From NCBI GenBank assembly GCA_028622995.1, contig JAJQJQ010000013.1:4340001-4404000 (forward strand): 64,000 nucleotides of DNA, given 5' to 3'. The notes beneath the pieces were generated by a model, which was not told where the DNA came from, made no database searches, and worked only from the letters and a program-made list of their open reading frames with translations. Position numbers and translations under genes: made by a program. Within the stretch, counting starts at the first letter, position 1. Every line of letters begins with the position of its first letter. Shown here piece after piece: positions 22,240 through 34,013 of the stretch. Origin of the DNA: Panagrolaimus kolymaensis (lineage: Eukaryota > Nematoda > Chromadorea > Rhabditida > Panagrolaimidae).

Positions 22240-23036
22240 ATGGGTTGTATGGAATCAGTGGAATCAAAAAATATGAAATCAAATATTGATGAAAACGAAG
22301 ATTCTTTTAATTTCCCAACTCTTCCATATGTTTGTCAACGAAGATTCGCTGAAATATGTGATTCTCATACTTTGAAAACTTTTCCTTCCATCAATCAAAA
22401 AACTCAAAACCTTTGCAAACGATGTCATATTATTGAAAATGTGAATATTGATTGTGATAATTCAAAGTGTAAATACAGAGTATTATGCTTTAGTAAAGAA
22501 AGTGAATTTTGCGAAGGCGTCGACAATATTTTTCAACTTGTCAAGAAAGCTGATATACGAAATTCGGTCACAATTCAAAAAATTAACAATAGAAAACTTA
22601 ATAGAAACTTACTTCAAAAGTTACCCATTACTTTTCAATCAACAAAGTACCTTTATCTCTCTTTCGATGGTATTGATCTTGAGGATTTAAAAATGATCAC
22701 ATCTTCAATTAAATTCAAGTATATGCACTTTTTGGGTGACATCAAAACAAACCCTGCGGAAAATATTATTAAATATATTAAAGATTTATCAAAAAGCGGA
22801 ATAGAGTTTAAGTAAGTTTTTAATATTTTTTTGTAAAAATTTAAAGATTTTTAATTTTAATTTTTGTTTTGTTTTTAAGATTTACTTGCAAAATCAATAA
22901 TGCCTGGAATTTCTCAAATGGATTTATCAATGAATTGGAAATGCTTAAATCACAAAAAATTGTAACAGGACTTTCAATCGAATCAAATCATCGATATTTT
23001 CCTAATAATACTATTCTTTTTTTATCAAAAGAATAA
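22240..23036 (+). CDS. F-box-like family protein, copy 3
   Basis: Two exons (22240-22811, 22880-23036) give 242 residues. The N-terminus is MGCMESVESKNM, then the family module PTLPYVCQRRFAEICDSHTL, the KRCHIIENV motif, and leucine-rich segments ending in YMHFLGDIKTN. In the Cys patch one cysteine is replaced (LCFSKESEFC). The MGC start could allow lipidation, but this is only a motif. Closest to copy 5 at 29.1 kb, including the 5' flank. Confidence 0.8.
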
Positions 23037-23228
23037 TTTCTTGATTTATACTTTCATTTTTACTTTTGTTATTATTTTCAAAGCTTTTCTCTGTTTCTTT
23101 AATTTTTTGTTGTTGAAATTATGTGCCCATTTTTAAAAAGAAAAAAATGTTTATTTGAAATTTTTGGTTATATTGTTTCTAATTAAGCAAAATTTATTGT
23201 ACATAAAATTTTAGAATACAAAATAATT

Positions 23229-25746
23229 TTAAAGTTCATCATTAATTTTTTTGGAAAATTTATATTCTCCACGAATTAAATCAAATTCATGTTTCTCATT
23301 AAATTTTTTCCAAAATGCCATTCGAGTTGCAAAGAAATTATCATCACCAATTTCATTTTTTTCTCCAAAGTGAAGATATTTGAATCGATCATCTAAAGTC
23401 ATTCGAGGCAATTCTATGTTATTGACAGATGGCTTTCTAAAGAAGATATTTTAGTTTCTAAGTTTAGTAATTGGTGACGCGATGGGTCTCAATCAATGTT
23501 GCGATTCGATTGATATTTTTTTTAAATCGAAAATTTGGGTCTTTATAAAAATTTCCCATTTAAAATTGATGTTTTTCAATCATCAATCCCGCTACCAACT
23601 CTGATTAGTTTAATAATGCACTTCCCCCACAGAAATCCTTTCAATGCAAAACATAAAAAAGATGATTTCATTGTTTGAGTAAAAACTAACCCATTTTTGA
23701 AGAAATTTGCAACTCCTTCAACAAAAGCATCTTGCAAATTATCATCAATGGATGTAAAAGTAAAATATTTAAAAATAAATGTTCCATGAAGGTATGCCAA
23801 ATCGAGGCCATGATTTGCACCTGAAATGATAGACGACATGGAGTCATAAAACCAATTATTTTTTGAGTCACTATAGTGTTTTATCTTTTTTTTTCTTAAA
23901 AACTAACCTCCGTAAAAACCAAATTCATTAATTAATTCAGGATTAGTCCAATTAAAAAGATAAATATAGGTTGGCCAATTAAGTTTAGTTTTTTCCAACC
24001 CATCTTGAATGGTTGGAACAAGAAATTGAATATCGGAAAGAAGCTAAAAACAAATTAACAAAATTTGCAACAGCAACAAAAAAATTATAATAATCAAACA
24101 ACAACAAACATCTGTGTAACGCTTAAAATAAAATCTATCACCATTTTTTTCATCTGAAGTTCCACGATCAATGTAAAATTCTTTTAAATCTTTAAATGCC
24201 GCTTCTGCGTCATTTCCAAATTTTGAGAAAGTTGCAACTCGATTTCGAATAAAATCAGTTAAATTTTGTTTAGAAAAATTTGGTTGTTCATCCTTTTTAA
24301 TTCCCAAATGTAGGCTGAACATGGTGCCCAAACTTTCAGGGACATATGCAGCTGAAAAATATTTTTTGTTTTTAAAACTTGATTCAATAACTAAAAAAAA
24401 CAAAATATTTACAACAAAGAAGTGATTCAGCACTTGTAACTCCAATGAGGGTTGGCTTTTTAGGAGCATCTTCAAGTTCATGAATGTAATCCTTTCCAAA
24501 CCATTCAATATTTGCAATGGGATGATAAAAATCAAAATTGAGATCATTACGGGATAAACCCTAAAATCATTAGTTAAATATTTTAGAATAAACGTTTCTG
24601 TTTTAAAAAAATTATTAGTTTTTACAAATTTATCTGAAGCTTTCAAAATTTCTTCTGTTGTTTTACTTTTTACACATTCTTTGATGGTTTTTGAATTGGA
24701 AGTTTTGGGACAGCCCAAATATTGGGCAAGTTTTTGAGATACTTCTATAACAAGCTTGGAATTTGCCCGTTCACCGTAAGCTGAACCAGACATTTGGAAC
24801 GATTGAGAAAAAAGATCTAAAATAAAATTATGAAATTTCATAAACAAAAAAAACCTTTTTTTCTTCCATATTTCAAAAAAAAAGCAAACTAACCTCGAGA
24901 ATGAGGCGAAGCAGATAATAAACTCGTAGAAGTTCCTCCAGCACTATGGCCCCAAACAGTTATACGATTTTTATTTCCACCAAATGAAAGCAAAATTTCA
25001 TGTAAAAAAATTAAAGCTTGACGTTGATCCCAAATTCCTAAATTTCCAGGAACTTCATAATCTCCAAGTGAGAAAAATCCAAAGGGGCCTAATCGATATT
25101 GAATGGTTACAATAATAATTCCACGAGAAACAAAATTATCTGCAAGCTTTTTATAACCATAACTTTCGGTATCACCAAAAGAAAATCCACCGCCATGAAT
25201 AAAAACTGCGACGGGATAAGTTTCAATAATGGAAGTATTCTAAAGAAAAATTTTTTGAATTTAAAATCAAAAAAAAAATCAATATACTAACATTAATTTT
25301 GGGTGTAAAAATATTTAAATAAAGACAATCTTCACTATGCGAACCACCGATCCATTTAACAATTTCAAATGTATGAGGCGAGCAACGATTTGGAAATTTC
25401 TTTGCTTCAAGTGTTGCAGATTTCCATGGTTTTGGTGGTTGTGGCTTCTGTAACAAAAAAAACAAATGTAATAAAAAGATTTTGACTGCCGACGACGAAT
25501 AAATAATATTTTATTGTATTCAAAATCAAAAACTAAACATACTTCTAATCGAAGGCTATCTATTGGTGGAGAAGCATATGGAATTCCCAAAAATATATTC
25601 GCTTCTTCACCATTTTTCATTGAATAAATAAATCCTTCGATATCGCCATATTGAGTTTTCACTTGAACTGAGGATGAAGCATTAGAAAAATGAATGAGTA
25701 GCAATAAAATGAAAGAAGTGCAGCAATAATAAAAGTTTGAACTCAT
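23229..25746 (-). CDS. secreted type-B carboxylesterase
   Basis: Nine exons (25543-25746, 25292-25447, 24894-25239, 24626-24816, 24413-24560, 24110-24351, 23908-24043, 23691-23820, 23229-23436) give 586 residues in frame. The N-terminus is a signal peptide (hydrophobic FILLLLIHF), followed by the family opening YGDIEGF and GIPYASPP. Landmarks are EDCLYLN, the oxyanion loop HGGGFSFGD, the nucleophile elbow VWGHSAGGTS, the acidic residue region VTSAES and the catalytic His in GANHGLDLAYL. The complete Ser-acid-His set suggests an active ester hydrolase, probably secreted or lumenal. It lacks obvious acetylcholinesterase hallmarks, so a detoxifying or gut esterase is the cautious call. It lies inside the F-box-like cluster on the opposite strand. 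Confidence 0.9.
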
Positions 25747-26519
25747 TTTTAGCAATTTAAACCTTTTGGCTAAAACTTTTAATTTTCTTTCATAAAAGCT
25801 ATAGAAAAAAATTGCAATTTAGACGCGTGCGTTGTTTTTGAAAGGAAATCGTTCACAGCAGCAACAACTCCAAAATGATTTCTATAAAGATTTTTTTATT
25901 CTATCAAATTCTTCTCAACACAAATTAATTTTAAATACAAACATTTAAAAAAACAAAAAAAATGACTAAACGCCTATGGAAGAAACAATGAAAAGCAATT
26001 TGGAATTATTCATCGAAAATAAAACAAAAATTAAAACTTTTTTTTAATTGTTGCAGCTATTTTTTATATTTTTAGTTTTCTTTGTTCAAACTTTATGAAA
26101 ACATTTTAAACAAAATATTGTACAATACAAAGAAAACTAATTTTAACTAATAAAACTTTTGTTTGAAAAAATGGACGATAAACGCCGGCGAGGATCATTT
26201 GGAAAAAGGTTAACATTACCCAAATACAACCTCCATAGTGATAGTTGAAAAACAAAATAAGGTCAAAATACAAGTTAAGTCAAAACAATTAAAATGGCGA
26301 TTAAGGGTACTATTGAAAATTAAGAATTGTTGCCTCGATAGCAATGACCTGTTATTCGATGATTTACTGGTTTGTTGTATTTTTTATTGATTGATTTCAC
26401 TTTGGAAGAAAGTACATATATATTTTTGTTGAAGAATACTGATTGTTTTTTATCCAACCGTTTCTATTTTTTATTACAAAATATTTTTATTGGTCATTTT
26501 TATTATTATTGCTGCTGTA
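25747..26519. other. divergent promoter spacer
   Basis: Sits between the start of the esterase (minus) and F-box-like copy 4 (plus). AT-rich; no repeat, RNA or extra gene recognised. Should contain both promoters. Confidence 0.55.
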
Positions 26520-27336
26520 ATGAAATCAAGATTTGTAAAAGAAACTTTCAATTTACCATTACTTCCATATGTTTGTCAACGACGATTTGCAGAAATATGT
26601 GATTCTCAAACTTTGAAAACTTTTTCTTTAATCAATTTGGGAGCTCGAAATCTCTGCAAGCGATGTCATATTATTGAAAATGTTAATATTGATTTATTAA
26701 ACGAATCAACAACAACATGCAAATACAAAGTTTTATGCTTTTGTAAAGAAAATGAATTTTGCAAAGGCATCGATAATATTTTTCAACTCGTCAAGAAAGC
26801 TGATATACGAAATACAGTCACAATTCAAAAAAATTCCAATGGAAAACTTGATAGAAAATTACTTCAAAAATTACCCATATGCATCCTTTCAACCTCAGAA
26901 CTTATTCTTTCTTTTGAACACATCCATTTAAATGATTTGAAGGTGTTAACAACAATCAATTATAAACTTTTACATTTTATGGGTGATATTGAATATAATT
27001 CAATTCAACAATTTATTAAATATATAAAAGATTTATCAAAAAATCGTGGAGGATTTAAGTAGGTCTATTTTTTTCATTCGCTTTTTTAATAATTGAGAAA
27101 TTTTAAAGTTACAAAACTTGTTTTTCTCATAGTTTTTTTAGAATATTATTGATTAAAAAAATTTAAAATTTTTTCACTTTTTCAGATTTCTCGTTGAAAG
27201 TAACTTAAGACTTAATAGATCAAAATTCACAGAATTGGTTAATGAATTAATTATTCTTAAATCTCAAGGAATTATTTATACTGTTAGGCATGAAAATCCA
27301 TTCATTCGTTTTTCAAAAGCATATTCTAAAGTTTAA
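26520..27336 (+). CDS. F-box-like family protein, copy 4
   Basis: Two exons (26520-27058, 27186-27336) give 229 residues, starting at ATG 26520 (MKSRFVKETFN). The family module LPLLPYVCQRRFAEICDSQTL, the RCHIIENV motif, VLCFCKENEFC and LLHFMGDIEYN are all present. The intron is at the conserved position but has a GTAGGT donor. Unlike copies 3 and 5 it lacks the MG.MESVESKN leader and starts close to the F-box-like module, like copy 2. It is thus the counterpart of copy 2 in the duplicated pair. Confidence 0.8.
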
Positions 27337-27588
27337 ATTAATTTTTTTATTTTGTTATTTTGTTTTTTACATTTTTATTATTGGATTTAAATTATTGTTT
27401 ATATTTATTTATAAAACATTCTTTAACCAAAAAAAGAATCTAGTTTTTTAATGAATTTTTTTGTTATTTTGTTGTTTTGCTTTTTATTTCGCAAAATTTT
27501 TTTAAAATTTTTTGCTTCTTGTGAGTTGAAATCGGGTGTTTGTGGAAAAAATAAAAAAAAATTACAAATAAAATTATAAATTTTCTTT

Positions 27589-27821
27589 ATTAAAGGGAGT
27601 GTCTCAGGCGATGGCAGGATTCCTTACGACGGGTGTTCCTAGCCCGAAAGTTTTTTCACTTTCTCAAAGCCTTCCAAAGTGCTACAAAAACTTTGATGCT
27701 TTTTGTAGCTATTTGTAAAAAAAATTCCTTCCACGAAAAGCATTTCGAAATGTTTCGTAAGCAAAAACAAAGGGAGCCGTCGTAAGGAATTCCTGCCATC
27801 GCCTGAGACACTCCCTTTAAT
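27589..27821. mobile_element. MITE with TTAA/TA-bordered inverted termini
   Basis: About 40-bp inverted ends: AAGGGAGTGTCTCAGGCGAT on the left and its exact reverse complement on the right, continuing GGCAGGA-TTCCTTACGACGG. Both ends abut TTAA (27590-27593 and 27817-27820). A TTAA or TA duplication suggests a piggyBac- or Tc1/mariner-mobilised element; the ends alone do not decide. Only about 230 bp, no coding capacity. Confidence 0.8.
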
Positions 27822-28285
27822 CATCAGCGTTCATATCGATTACATTTTCGATTTACATCCTCATTAATTGCCATCAGAAACATAATAACAAAATTTTCAC
27901 TTAAACGATAGTAGTAAATCTTTTTTTATCAAGAATTTTTATTGCTTTTATATATCAATTCAAAGGTATTTATAGTTGGGTATTTAAAAAATATTAGATT
28001 TTATGCCAAAAAAAATTTACATGCTACCTAAGAATAAAAAAAATTAATCAAAATATTCAAAAATACAATTATTATAAAATTTGACAGCTGAAAGAAAAAT
28101 AAACAACCAACAAATCATTTAAAAAAGGAAAAAGTGAGCGATACACAAAATTAGACAACAGCAACGTTTCATAAAGATTGTTTTTTTTATTCGTTCGAAT
28201 GAATGAAAACATTCAAAAAGGAATATAATTTTTTTTGTTATTTCGATGTAAGTAAGCACTGGGAATTCACGTGAATAGCTAGTGT

Positions 28286-28692
28286 CAGGAAGCAGAAAAA
28301 GGCGCGTTTGCCTTCGACGATGCGACGCCGTCACAAAAAGCCAGGGCGTCCGACTCCGACGACGGACGACGTCAAAAAAATCAAGGAGTCGGACGTCGAC
28401 GACGGACGCTGGACGACGGACGTCTTGGGTTTTTAGGGTTATGTTTTAAAAAAAATTATTTATGTATAAGCTTTTACACATGAAATATCATAGTTTTTAG
28501 AAGTTTTAGTGAGAATTTGTATTCTAGGCTTCTAAAAATCAATTATAAAATGTTTGATAAAGTAAAATTTCAAGCAATCAACGTCGTCCGATTTAAAATT
28601 CGGACTCTCTTTGAAAGGCCGTCGTCATTTGGCAAAATACGTTATAAAAGTAACGAAGTCCGTCGTCCATTTTTGCCTTTTTCTGCTTCCTG
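28286..28692. mobile_element. GC-rich foldback element with CAGGAAGCAG ends
   Basis: Begins CAGGAAGCAGAAAAAGGC and ends with the exact reverse complement. The interior near both ends is built of GACGACGGACG-type motifs (28318-28420) and their complements GTCGTCCG/CCGTCGTC (28580-28660) around an AT-rich centre. CAGG ends would fit hAT, but the flanking 8-mers (CTAGTGT side versus TTTGGCAC) do not match, so no target duplication is visible. Possibly old or rearranged. Confidence 0.65.
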
Positions 28693-29090
28693 TTTGGCAC
28701 TCCATCGGCATTTTTTCTTTACACAATTATAATTGTGAATACGTATTTTTTTAGCCTTCGCCATTCTCGTTTTGCTTTAACCTAAATTTATCGATAGTTT
28801 GGAAATTTATTTATTTTTATTTTTTATTTATTGCTTTGTATGTATTATCGTGCTAAAATATCTTTAGGGCCTAGTTGATAGAAAAAAAGAGAGAGAGACG
28901 AATCAAGTTTATAAAAAGTACTAAAATATCACTTTAAGCTATAACTTGACAACTCAAATTGATCGCAATTAAGTTTTTTGTGAACTAATTTTTTATTTGC
29001 CTCATTTTGGAATTTTTTTATCCTTTATTATTTGTCTTTCGAAAGAAATATATTATATATTATCAAAAAGAGATACTGGGATTTACAAAT

Positions 29091-29879
29091 ATGGGTAGTA
29101 TGGAATCTGTGGAATCAAAAAATATGACAACAAAGACCGAAGAAGAAGCTACTTTTAATTTCCCAACTCTTCCATATGTTTGTCAACGACGATTTGCTGA
29201 AATTTGTGATCCACAAACTTTGGAAACTTTTTATTCCATCAATCAAAAAACTCAAAACCTTTGCAAACGATGTCATATTATTGAAAAAGTGGATATTGAC
29301 TGTGATGATTCAATATGCAAATATACCATTTCCTGTTTCTGTAAAGAAAACGAATTTTGCAAAGGCGTCGATAATCTCTTTCAGCTCATAAAGGAATGTA
29401 AAATTAGAAATTCGGTTAGCATTAGAAATCGAATTGGTAATGAACGCCTTGATGTGAATTTGCTTCAAAAATTACCCATATCAATTCAATCCACTAAAGA
29501 TCTCCACCTTGAATTTTATAATATTCATCTTGATGATTTAAAAATGATTACTTCTTCGATTAAATTCAAGTATATGAGCTTTTTGGGTGGAATCAGATCA
29601 AATAATGTAAAAGAATTTATTGAATATATAAAAGATTTATCAAAAAATGAAGCATCTTTTAAGTAAGTATTTTTTATTATTAAATATTTTTATGCTTTTA
29701 AATTTAAATTTATTTATAGTTTTATCTGTCATTACAATAATGCTTACTACTATTCCGCTAATTTTATTCAAAAATTTGAAACTCTTCAATCTCAAAATAT
29801 TATCACCTACTTTCGTACTCAATTTTATTATCAGAAATTTCCTGACAATACAACTCTTATTTTTTCAAAAAAAAATTGA
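29091..29879 (+). CDS. F-box-like family protein, copy 5
   Basis: Two exons (29091-29662, 29720-29879) give 243 residues. It starts MGSMESVESKNM, nearly the same as copy 3. The module PTLPYVCQRRFAEICDPQTL, KRCHIIEKVDIDCDD, ISCFCKENEFC and YMSFLGGIRSN are intact. The tail exon ends LIFSKKN. Copies 3 and 5 also share the 30 bases before the ATG, so the duplication included the promoter. Confidence 0.82.
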
Positions 29880-29992
29880 TTTTTAATTTTTATCTATCAT
29901 GTCTTTTGTATTTTATTTATTACAAATTGTTTTTATGCAAAAAAAAATTATAAATCCATAACCAAAGTTTTTACTAAATTAAAACTTTTTAT

Positions 29993-31670
29993 TTATAAAC
30001 CATATTTTTCAAAATATTCTTTCATTTCGCCTTGAAGTAAGCGATCAGCATCTTCAAAACCATGGAGGGCTTTAAGCACGGCGGAATCAAAGCATGCAAC
30101 TTTGCAAAATTGATTTGTGGCTTCCAAAGTGGATAAGAAAAATAAGGCGACGCCAGCAAGAACAAAAACTTGAGTTAAAAATGAAAAATTATAAGCTTTT
30201 TTAAGATTTTCAGTGGTGTATGGAATTTTGGTGGAATCTCCTCCAAATTCTTTTAGCAAACATTCGAGGTAATAATCCACTGCAAAATCTTCAGCTTGTC
30301 TACGAACTACTCCGTCAACTGAAAGACATAAAAATCTTGCGAGATCGTACATCGGTGAACCTTCATGCATTATTTGCCAATCCACTAAAGCGGCTATATC
30401 ATTTTGAATATCTCCATTGGAGTCAAGGGTCCACATAATATTTCCAAAATGTAAATCTCCATGAATAATCACCGATTTTAAACCTAAATCTTTGTGAGCT
30501 TGAGTTGCAGCATATTTAAAAAAATCTTGATTTTCAGCAAATTTTTTATATTTTTCTATCAAAGGTCGAAATTCAGTTTCTCGTTTAGACATAGCTAAAA
30601 ATGGGTCATGCATGGGCCACATTTTAGCTGCAGTGTCAGTAAATCGAAGTTGGTTCGTTGAATAATTTCCTTCCCATTTTTTTGGATTAGAAATTAAAAC
30701 ATTTTTATGGATTTTTGCTAATTCTCGAATCACCGCTTTGACTTTAGTTAAATTAACACTTTCAAAATAATTGCAAGTTTTGCCACGAAGGGACAAATCT
30801 TCCATGTGTATGCAACCATCAGATTTTCCAATAATCCATTCTAGAGTTTTATAAACTTTTGGAATGTTTTGAATATTTAAAATTGGAGCTATTTCAGAAT
30901 AAAATTGGCATTCAGAATGATGGACGAAAGCTAAATCCTTCAAAGCTTTATCTTCAACAATTTCATGCTTGTTTCCACTTTCAGCATTGGCTGTTTTGAT
31001 AGATTCAAGCCCAGGAATTTTGAGAATAGTTGTGTAAACATCAGAAGAATCTTTGGAATCAACAAAAGTTAAAGTGCATTTAAGAATTTCAGATGCAAAC
31101 CCTTTTCCTTTTGAAACGTCATTGGCAGTTACCTGGAATAAGCAAAATTTTTATTAAAAAAATATATTAAATAAATTGATTGATTGTAAAAAAGTTTGGA
31201 AAAGCTCGAGTAAATGTTTTAAAAATGTTATCTTTTTTATTATTATTTTTTTTGTTTCTTTTTTGTCAAAAAAGTTACATCAAATCAAGTCTCTCCAAGA
31301 AAGTTATACTGAATCAAAACAGCTTTAAAAAATAGAGAAAATTTGAGTAAGCTTCTGAGAATTAGATAATTTTGTATATTTAATTTTTCTTTTTTTTTTT
31401 TGAAGAAAAAAGTTACTCTTTCGCAACTAACATTTTTAATTAAAAACTTTTTCCCCATCAAGACTTTCAAAAGCATAAACTTCATTACTTGGAATTTCAC
31501 ATCGAAATACAAAAAAAATTAAAAATACTTACTTCTTTGATTGCTCTCATTCCATGGAGCTTCTTAAATTCATCGTCATTTTCTCTCAAAGAATTTAATA
31601 ACCATTCCACCGTGATGGTGGTATGATCCGTAATTGATTGATTTTTATTAACAATATCTTCACCAATCAT
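29993..31670 (-). CDS. CHK/DUF1679 kinase-like protein
   Basis: Two exons (31533-31670, 29993-31132) give 425 residues from ATG 31670. The short first exon carries HTTITVEWLLNSL. The second opens with TANDVSKGKGFASEI, a match to the glycine-containing nucleotide loop of nematode DUF1679/CHK proteins. The catalytic loop is VIIHGDLHFGNIMW (HGDxxxxN) and the metal-binding motif is ALVDWQ. These belong to the aminoglycoside phosphotransferase/choline-kinase fold. Relatives in insects include ecdysteroid kinases; the substrate in nematodes is mostly unknown. All key residues are present, so an active small-molecule kinase is likely. The upstream ATG at 31775 adds only a Lys-rich stretch and is not favoured. 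Confidence 0.85.
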
Positions 31671-34013
31671 TTTTTTTTTGACGTGCACCCAAAACTTTTT
31701 TATTTCTTTTTTTTTGTTTTGCTTATTTTTATATCGACTTTCTTTTCTTTTTTTTGATGACAGACGTTTATGCATGTGATAGTTAGAGAAAGGAGGCTAC
31801 ATTGCGCAATTTTATGCAAGGTTGTTGTTAGTTACATTTGTCTGTCTTTTTCTTCGTTGTTGGCTGCATGGCCATGCGACTGAGTTAAGAGCATTAAAAA
31901 AAGAAGCACCCATAATTTCAAATCACTACATTATGTGTTTGTTAGTTAAAGTGCAAAAACGTGAGTATTTCACTTTAGTGTAGTTTTATCAATCAACAAA
32001 AAATCATTTTATAAAACGATTAATTATGTCATCAATGAAAATAGGAAACAAAAAAATAGAAAAGAAAGAAGTTTTATTTATAAAAAATGCAACATAAAAT
32101 TAGCAAATAAAGCATTTCAACTATTTTTACGTACAAAGGTTGAATGCAATTAGTTCTTTAAATGATACAAAAATATTTAAAATTTAAAAAAAATGAAACC
32201 TGATAAACTATTGATAAAAAAAGTCGGAAAAAAGTGAAAAACAAAAAAGCAATTTGTCTTTAGATAATTTTGAAGGAAAAAAAAGCAATCGTTAAAAAAA
32301 CGAGAAAAACAAGGTCAAAAAAAGATCGCGCAGTGCTCCTTTTGTTTTAGCCCAATTTCATTCTCTTTTAAAATATATTAACCTTTGATGGGCTCATAAA
32401 GAGAGAGAGAGAAAAAAACGATAGGCGATAGATTTTCTCGATCGAACGCTCAAAACCAGAAATAAAAAAATTAGGCTATCAAATTAAAAAAAGCGAAAAG
32501 AATGAAAGATAGAAAAAAAAGATAATGTGTTATTTAGTTTTAACTTTTCTTTTAAGTTAATTTTTTTGAATATTTTATCCATATTTTTTTTGTTAATTTT
32601 TGATCATAATTTTTAATAAGTGAATTTTTAATATTCACACTGCTAGATCGAACTACTGCAAATATAAATGCTCGTCTCAGAAGAAAAAAATGAAAAATTA
32701 AAAAAAGTGAAAGTGGAAGATAAACTCAAAAAGTATCAAAAAAAATATCACAGTTTCGATTGCAAATGGGAATCAATAATAAAAAAATAAATGAAATTTA
32801 AAATATTCAATAAACAAAGTAAAGTAAAATAAATATTAATTTTTGTTACACGAAACACAGAATCAAGAAAGGAAAAAAATTTGAGCATTTTTTTTCAACG
32901 ATCTTTTCCTTCTCTTTTTTTAACACCAGTCGCGCACATTTAAAAAAAGTAATAATCAATCGAGCATCTTGTAAGAACTTCCAAGCAAGGTAAAAATAAG
33001 ACGAATGGGAAAAAGAAAGAAAAGAGAAAGAGTGCAATTACTTTTTTTAAATAAAAATTGTTTATTTTGTCTTTTATTGTATTTTTTGAATATTTTATCA
33101 ACCCTTTTTCTTTTGAATTCTCCAAAAGCCAAAATATAAAATAAAGAAATGCATATGGCTTTTTCATCCTTGCTAAGTACAAAACAAGACTACCTTTGTC
33201 GTTAATTTTATAAATGTAAAGCAACAGTTTAATCTAGGGTTGACCTCCCCCCCCCCCGCGGGGACGGGGACTCCCCGTTTCCCCGTCCCCGTTCCCCGTC
33301 CCCTTCCCCGTCCCCGAAAAAAATTCTCCCCGTTTTTCTCCCCGCCTCCCCGTCCCCGAAGGATTTTCTCCCCGAAAAAAAAATTGCAATGAAAAGCATA
33401 CAAGAAAAAAAATTTTTTCTTAATAATTAACGAGAAAAATATTTTTTTACTCCCCGTCTCCCCGTCCCCGAACAAAATCCTCCCCGTTTTTCTCCCCGTC
33501 TCCCCGTCCCCGAAAAATTTTCTCCCCGAACGATTCCCCGTTCCCCGGTTTTTTTGAAAAACGGGGGGGGAGGGCAACCCTAGTTTAATCTCGAAAAAAA
33601 AATCAAATTATCAATCCATTGATGAACTTATTTCCGTTTGTTTTAGAATGAAATAAGTAGTTCGAACGTTATCTAAGTTCCAAAACCAATATAATTATTT
33701 TTTAGTTTAATTGATTTATTTAATGAAAGATTTGATATTTATTTTCCATTCCATAATCTAAAAAATAACATTTTTCCTTCCTTCCAAAACATATGGGAAA
33801 GAAACTCTAAAGCTAAAATTTCTCACCTTTTTATAAAATAATTTTTTTCAAGAAAGAATAAAGCTATCAATAAAAAATATGCGGTATCGATTTTTTGCTC
33901 AAAATTTGACCTATCTATACTCTTCTTCTTTTTTTTAAGGTAAATATCTTTCTTCTGAGCTAACTAAAAAAATCCATTCCTTTTTCTTTATTTTTCTTTT
34001 GTGGCATTAAAAA
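31671..34013. other. 2.3-kb gene-free, repeat-rich region
   Basis: No gene supported. About 31975-32650 looks like a diverged interspersed repeat: TATCAATCAACAAAAAAT...TATGTCATCAATGAAAAT recurs at 38270-38335, and AAATTAGG-TATC-AATTAAAAAAAG recurs near 35522-35550. The MITE at 33227-33590 is the clearest element. The frame at 33173-33577 is a translation of its GGGGA repeats. Confidence 0.55.
33227..33590. mobile_element. hAT-type MITE with GGGGACGGGGA iterations
   Basis: The element spans 33235-33582 between exact copies of GTTTAATC (33227-33234 and 33583-33590). The ends are TAGGGTTGACCTCCCCCCC and, inverted, TAGGGTTGCCCTCCCCCC. Two GC-rich arms of TCCCCGTCCCCG-like repeats surround an AT-rich centre. 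The 8-bp duplication and TAGGG end identify hAT. No coding capacity. Confidence 0.88.

Larger units (their letters stand above)
27337..29090. repeat. spacer with two inserted foldback elements
   Basis: Second copy of the spacer between paired F-box-like genes, homologous in parts to 21610-22235. It has been lengthened by insertions at 27589-27821 and 28286-28692. The short frames at 28119-28334 and 28517-28732 lie largely in these elements and are not genes. Confidence 0.6.

Noticed and set aside
22240..22251. MGC/MGS N-termini of F-box-like copies 3 and 5 as myristoylation sites
   Set aside because: Only two of seven copies have it and the following residues are not a clear N-myristoyl motif; kept as a remark.
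33173..33577. Open minus-strand frame of 134 codons rich in Gly, Arg and Lys
   Set aside because: It is a translation of the GGGGACGGGGA iterations of the MITE at 33235-33582, with no conserved domain.
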